From the IMG/VR virus record IMGVR_UViG_3300042402_001613, positions 1-26,547 of that record: a DNA stretch of 26,547 bases; one strand, written 5' to 3'. The notes below the pieces were generated by a model, which saw nothing but the letters and a program-made list of their open reading frames with translations, searched no databases and had not been told where the DNA came from. Below are positions 22,470 through 26,547 of this stretch, piece by piece (the first letter of the stretch is position 1; every line of letters begins with the position of its first letter). The stretch is from a virus. Both the position numbers and the translations under genes were made by a program.

Positions 22470-22732
22470 TGCAGGTTAATACATCTATCACACTGGAGCG
22501 TATTGAAGAACTACCTGATGGTTCTATCTCTGCGTATTTTAGTGATGATCCTGCGTCAGGGTTTTCATTTAACAGCCAGCAAGACATGGATGCCTTTTTG
22601 AGTAATGTTGGTCTGTGGATTCCAACTTTAAAAGCTATGTTATTACTCGATTGGACGCAGGAAAGTATTGTTGGTAAAACAGTCATTCTTTCATGCGCTG
22701 ATCCCAACGACAACTGGGTTACGGCATCATAA
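22469..22732 (+). CDS. Unknown acidic protein (87 aa)
   Basis: The ATG overlaps the holin stop by one base (TAATG). The product is acidic and mixed alpha/beta (SITLERIEELPDGSISAYF, then SFNSQQDMDAFLSNV, LWIPTLKAMLLLDW), with no membrane span beyond a single hydrophobic helix near the middle. Two aromatic-rich ends suggest a compact domain. Its position between holin and tail-fibre genes hints at a tail or lysis accessory role, without further evidence. Its TAA overlaps the next ATG. Confidence 0.65.
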   Translation: MQVNTSITLERIEELPDGSISAYFSDDPASGFSFNSQQDMDAFLSNVGLWIPTLKAMLLLDWTQESIVGKTVILSCADPNDNWVTAS

Positions 22733-23856
22733 TGCCTGTAATCCCATTTCGGCATTCGTTAGAAACTATTCCGTACAGAAATGGTGACACTGCTAACAGG
22801 GGTTGGCAGACATACTCTATAACGTCTACTACTAAATTTGGAACACGGTTTCTTTCAGAAACTACAGGTACTGTAACAAAAGTATTGCTGTACGCAACAG
22901 CACAAGCTGCTTCATCCTCAGGGGTAGTTAGATGTGGGTTGCAAACAATCAGTACTACAACTGGTACACCAACTGGGACTTGGGTTGCATATGGGGATTA
23001 TTCTTGGACTACAGCAGCTAGTTCTAACGTAACAGTAGAAGTCAATTGTAGTGTAACTGGATCAGTCACAAGAGGCATTGCATACGCTTGGGTTGTTGAA
23101 TACGTAAGTGGAAACAACTTTAATCTTGGCACGTACATCAATGCTATATCTGATCAAGTATCTCAACCGCATAGATTAGATTTTAGTGGTGGAACGTGGA
23201 CTGTACAAGGTGGATTTCAAAACTGGGAAAGAGTAGTCTATGGCTACTTTGTTAGTACGTGGTTTGGTCATATATATAGTGGTTGGGGACACACAGCTGG
23301 AATAGGTGGTTGGGCTATAGGAAATGTTGTTACTGTGGATGGTAACGCTACACTAACACATGTCACTCTTAAGAATATAAAGACGATACTAAACACAAAT
23401 GCTGTGTGGACTGACCCTTATGAGTTATTCATAGGTTCTGTATCTGGAACAACCTTTACTCAGATATCCCGTTATAACCTAATTGCAACCCCTCACTACA
23501 CTCGGTCAAACAGTAACAATGAATGGTCTGGTTGGGCTGATTTATTTTTGCAAACCGAGGTAACTATCCCTACAAATACAAAAGTATTCATAGGATTAGG
23601 TCAACCTGCTCGTAACCCACAACATGGCTTAGCTTTCTTCTTTAGTGACGTTAGTAGTGTTGATCACTGGAAATGGTGGGATAGATGCGACAACACTAAC
23701 TTTGCAACATTGTCCGGCACTACTATTACGGAAACTGCTACACGTCGCATATGGGCTAACTATGAGTTTTCATCTGTGACAACAACTACTGGTGCTACTC
23801 CACCTAGCACACTTACGGCAGCTCCTCGGTATACAATAAACGCAGGTATTAACTAA
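22732..23856 (+). CDS. Beta-rich tail/fibre-region protein A (374 aa)
   Basis: Rich in Thr, Ser, Gly, Trp and Asn. It appears to hold two sandwich-type halves: GTRFLSETTGTVTKVLLYAT and AWVVEYVSGNNF in the first (about 36-120), and HIYSGWGHTAGIGGW through KVFIGLGQPARNPQHGL in the second (about 180-310). This resembles the jelly-roll modules of receptor-binding or carbohydrate-binding tail proteins. The 375-aa gene at 25043 has similar size and design. The start overlaps the previous stop by one base; no strong ribosome site is seen. A structural tail role is likely from context. Confidence 0.68.
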   Translation: MPVIPFRHSLETIPYRNGDTANRGWQTYSITSTTKFGTRFLSETTGTVTKVLLYATAQAASSSGVVRCGLQTISTTTGTPTGTWVAYGDYSWTTAASSNVTVEVNCSVTGSVTRGIAYAWVVEYVSGNNFNLGTYINAISDQVSQPHRLDFSGGTWTVQGGFQNWERVVYGYFVSTWFGHIYSGWGHTAGIGGWAIGNVVTVDGNATLTHVTLKNIKTILNTNAVWTDPYELFIGSVSGTTFTQISRYNLIATPHYTRSNSNNEWSGWADLFLQTEVTIPTNTKVFIGLGQPARNPQHGLAFFFSDVSSVDHWKWWDRCDNTNFATLSGTTITETATRRIWANYEFSSVTTTTGATPPSTLTAAPRYTINAGIN

Positions 23857-25043
23857 TGCAGACATTCAAGTTAGGTGAGACAACAGACGCATACAGACGC
23901 ATCTATTTTTTTGCTGCTTCTGCAGCCGATGGTTATACTGCACAAACAACTTTAGTCAGTCCGCAAGTACGTATTTATGTTAATGGAACCGCTACCCCCA
24001 CGGCGCAACCAACTACACCTGCAACAGTCGTGCATATAGCTTTAGGTCATTGGTACTATCAAATACCAGCAGTTTACTTATATCAAGTTGGAGTTGTGAC
24101 TGTAACTGTAGAAGATACTAATATTCGACCAGTAGTATTAATGGGCCAGATAGTAAATTATGACTGGACTCAATCTACTGGTGCAACTCCACAACAGGTA
24201 TGGGAATACACTACTCGCACATTAAGTGCTGGATCAATTACAAATACAACTATTGCAAACAACGCAATAGTATTGAGATTGGCTAATGATGCTACTCCTT
24301 CTAATGCTCGATTTACAACGTTTGATTCATTTGCTGGGTATCCATTACTATCAACAAACGCAAATTTCCAAGCTCAAGTTAATGGCCAAAATCACATTGC
24401 AGCAAACGTCCATCAGTTTCAAAACAATGTTATTACAGATACAGCTACTGATGCATCTTTCCTTGCAGAGGTCGCTGATGCTGTGTGGGACGAGATAGCC
24501 AGTGGTCATACTATTGCTGACAGCTTTGGTAAATTACTTGACAATCTTGCATCTGTTTACACTGGTATTACTGGAGCAGTCACTAGTACTGTAAACGCAA
24601 CAACCAATTCGTTTAGCACTAACTTAACAGCATTAGACGACACCTATAACGAACAGACAATCGTGTTTACGTCTGGCGATTGTGCAGGACAATCAGTTCC
24701 GGTAACAGACTTTAACCAGACTAATGGATTTATAACTACTGAAGATCCATTTACTTCAGAGCCTCAACCGGGTGATGTATTTTCCATTATCCCAATTCAT
24801 ATTCACAAACGAACGCAGATTGCGGATGCAATTCTTAGTAGATTATTGGATAGTTCTGGTTCTAGTAATGATGTAATGAATGAGAGAACCGTGCGATCCG
24901 CTTTGCGAGCGATGCGTAATAAAGTTGCTGTTCAAGCTGGAACTGTTACTGTCTATAAAGAAAACGACCAAGATGCAGCTTGGGAAGGCACGTTAAGTAA
25001 CACTGCGGAAGTAGTCGTTAATCCAGATGGAGGTCTTGTGTAA
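23856..25043 (+). CDS. Tail-fibre-like protein B (395 aa)
   Basis: The N-terminal domain (1-105) reads YFFAASAADGYTAQTTLVSP, VRIYVNG, then HIALGHWYYQIPAVYLYQVG and RPVVLMGQIVNYDW. Its ending (PVVL..QIV..D) matches the partial gene at 26163, so the two share an N-terminal module. A linker follows, then AEVADAVWDEIASGHTIADS (about 207-226), a segment frequent in phage tail proteins next to fibres, and a C-terminal part with QIADAILSRLLD and VRSALRAMRNKV. The TAA overlaps the next ATG by one base. Structural role in the tail or adsorption apparatus; exact position unknown. Confidence 0.7.
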   Translation: MQTFKLGETTDAYRRIYFFAASAADGYTAQTTLVSPQVRIYVNGTATPTAQPTTPATVVHIALGHWYYQIPAVYLYQVGVVTVTVEDTNIRPVVLMGQIVNYDWTQSTGATPQQVWEYTTRTLSAGSITNTTIANNAIVLRLANDATPSNARFTTFDSFAGYPLLSTNANFQAQVNGQNHIAANVHQFQNNVITDTATDASFLAEVADAVWDEIASGHTIADSFGKLLDNLASVYTGITGAVTSTVNATTNSFSTNLTALDDTYNEQTIVFTSGDCAGQSVPVTDFNQTNGFITTEDPFTSEPQPGDVFSIIPIHIHKRTQIADAILSRLLDSSGSSNDVMNERTVRSALRAMRNKVAVQAGTVTVYKENDQDAAWEGTLSNTAEVVVNPDGGLV

Positions 25044-26170
25044 TGGCTGCTTTTAACGCTGCCTTTCCAATGGCATCACCAACACCGGCTTTAATTGGTT
25101 TTACTACACGATCAATACAAAACTCCGGAGCTACTTCTGGATTTCAATACATTTTCATTTGCCCTGCTGATTTCGCAAATGGCGCAACGTTTAGGTTTAA
25201 TATTTCAGTTTCAGCTAATGGAAATGGAAGTGGACGCTCCGAAAACGTATCTGCAAGACTCTATAGTTTAAATGGATCTGGTATAGCTAATACTGCTGCA
25301 CCTGTATCGGCCATTACTAACAGAGTTTGCACCCCTGCTAATTTTCCACCCGGTGAAGTTGTTGAAATTTCATTAACACTTACATCTGCTTTGACTATCG
25401 GAACGCGCTATGCATTACGCATATTTCCAGATACAACATTAAATAACTCTATAACGTTCAATGTTACTTACAGTACTGGCCCGTACACCGGAGCTGTTGA
25501 TGAGTACCATGTCAATGGCGTAACTCTAAGTACTGGTTATCCAAATTTAGCAATAGGAACCGCATCTTCTTGGTACACACCTAAATGTACTAGAGCGGCA
25601 ACTTTATTAACTACGGCTACATCTACTACAACATCACAGGTTGGATTTAGGTTTAGCCTTCCTAGTGGGGTTAACTATACGCTTAAAAACATCCGTTTGA
25701 TAGGATTGGTTTTAAGTGCAACTGGTGCTACAACGGGTAGCTTTATAGGGCGAATATTAGATAGTACTGGCGCTACTACCTTAGTTTCTTCAAGGTCAGT
25801 TTTACATACTGATATACGTGCAGCAACAAGTGCTGTTGTTAGTCTTTTTAAATTTGAATTTGTTTCGGAGATAACTCTAACTGGTGGGACAACATACTTT
25901 TTTGTAGTCGAAAGTGATTTAGATAAACGACTGTCATACATTCACTTTCAAGAGGATACTGATTCATCTCAAACATTTAGTGGTGAGGTTAACAGTATTG
26001 ACGTAGTTTCTAGAAACGGAACATCTGGTGTATTCACTTCATTTACAACGTTAGGCCCTCCTGCTTATAGAGCTGTACCGTTTGCCGAAATTGATGCTAT
26101 ACCAGTTGCTAGTGTTGGTGGTAGTGGTATGTTAGTTCACCCCGGAATGTCAGGAGGAATACGTGGCTAA
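25043..26170 (+). CDS. Beta-rich tail/fibre-region protein A' (375 aa)
   Basis: Led by GGAGG 9 nt before the ATG. Two sandwich-type halves seem present: FICPADFANGATFRFNISVS to LTIGTRYALRIF (about 40-130) and VGFRFSLPSGVNYTLKNIRL to LTGGTTYFFVVESD (about 200-300). Each has the hallmark of a strand-rich module ending in 'T.GT.Y.L'. The end is glycine-rich (GGSGMLVHPGMSGGIRG). It pairs with the 374-aa gene at 22732 by size and design. Likely a receptor-binding or decoration subunit; no catalytic residues recognised. Confidence 0.68.
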   Translation: MAAFNAAFPMASPTPALIGFTTRSIQNSGATSGFQYIFICPADFANGATFRFNISVSANGNGSGRSENVSARLYSLNGSGIANTAAPVSAITNRVCTPANFPPGEVVEISLTLTSALTIGTRYALRIFPDTTLNNSITFNVTYSTGPYTGAVDEYHVNGVTLSTGYPNLAIGTASSWYTPKCTRAATLLTTATSTTTSQVGFRFSLPSGVNYTLKNIRLIGLVLSATGATTGSFIGRILDSTGATTLVSSRSVLHTDIRAATSAVVSLFKFEFVSEITLTGGTTYFFVVESDLDKRLSYIHFQEDTDSSQTFSGEVNSIDVVSRNGTSGVFTSFTTLGPPAYRAVPFAEIDAIPVASVGGSGMLVHPGMSGGIRG

Positions 26171-26547
26171 GCAATTAGTACAAATCAATAACACTAGCAG
26201 GACTGAGTATATTTTTATACAGAACTCATCCGTGTCTACTGGTGCTGGTTTAACAGGTCTAGTGTTTAACTCCGCTGGCTTAACCGCAGATTATTGTGTT
26301 GAGCGTGGCGCACGAACGAATATTACTTTAGTAACCCAGACTCCTACTGGTGCATATTCTTCTGGTGGTTTCTGTGCAGTAGATGGAACGAATATGCCGG
26401 GGCTATATAGATTTGATGTTCCAAATAACGTGTTTAACGTTGCAGGTACAGACAAAGCTGTCATTATACTTAAGGGTGCTACTAATATGGCTCCCGTTGT
26501 TCTTGAGTATCAGATAGTTGCATTTAACCCAGATGATGCAGTACGCC
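26163..26547 (+). CDS. Partial tail-fibre-like protein B' (N-terminal 128 aa)
   Basis: Begins with GTG at 26163, with GGAGGA 4 nt upstream, overlapping the previous stop by 8 nt. It is open to the window end. The visible chain contains QINNTSRTEYIFIQNS, LTGLVFNSAGLTADYCVERG, NMPGLYRFDVPNNVFN, KAVIILKGATNMAPVVLEYQ and IVAFNPDDAVR. This module (the GLYRFD strand, then ILKGATNMAPVVLE.Q.V..NPDD) is widespread at the start of phage fibre-type proteins and is related to the N-terminus of the gene at 23856. The C-terminal, probably receptor-facing part lies outside the window. Confidence 0.75.
   Translation, partial: MAKQLVQINNTSRTEYIFIQNSSVSTGAGLTGLVFNSAGLTADYCVERGARTNITLVTQTPTGAYSSGGFCAVDGTNMPGLYRFDVPNNVFNVAGTDKAVIILKGATNMAPVVLEYQIVAFNPDDAVR

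Noticed and set aside
1-26547. CRISPR array, insertion sequence, transposase or integrase
   Set aside because: No regularly spaced direct repeats, terminal inverted repeats or recombinase motifs were seen.

Overview
The window looks like a contiguous piece of a tailed double-stranded DNA phage genome (Caudoviricetes). It carries a terminase small/large pair, a P22-type portal, a probable scaffold, a major capsid protein, adaptor-like proteins, a putative holin and tail-fibre-like genes. It also has small nucleotide-metabolism genes and two phage tRNAs. No tape-measure or tail-tube gene is visible, which together with the P22-type portal makes a podovirus-like particle the best guess (inference). 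The host is bacterial: Shine-Dalgarno sites, TATAAT-type -10 boxes and hairpin/T-tract terminators are clear. I cannot name the host. No integrase, CRISPR array or insertion sequence was seen.

Layout. (1) 1-935: three small leftward genes, each separated from the next by a terminator-type hairpin. (2) 936-1288: a gene-free divergent region with several inverted repeats. (3) 1289-2525: an 86-aa unknown, dUTPase, a DUF3310-like protein with a ribbon-helix-helix (RHH) gene nested inside its 3' end in another frame, then tRNA-Asn(GTT). (4) 2563-4025: a basic 158-aa protein, two terminators, a DUF5872-like protein that may be translated from a leaderless mRNA, and a staphylococcal-nuclease-fold enzyme. 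(5) 4128-5296: a promoter, tRNA-Leu(TAA), thyX and ssb, closed by a terminator. (6) 5300-26547: a long rightward run with no internal terminator seen. It holds two small basic proteins, three cysteine-free large or basic proteins (217, 1795 and about 398 aa), TerS, TerL, a 52-aa membrane protein, portal, scaffold, capsid, a head protein, two adaptor-like proteins, two membrane proteins (holin-like), an 87-aa unknown, and four tail-fibre-region genes, the last cut by the window end.

How they work together. dUTPase makes dUMP and removes dUTP, ThyX methylates dUMP to dTMP, and SSB coats replicating single strands. TerS and TerL cut and pump DNA through the portal into a capsid built on the scaffold, and the adaptor-like proteins close the neck. 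The three cysteine-free proteins just upstream of the terminase resemble, by size order and composition only, the set of internal or ejection proteins of podophages. The 1795-aa member has no domain I can recognise and is the most novel item in the window. The tail-fibre region seems to be an interleaved duplicated pair (A-B-A'-B').
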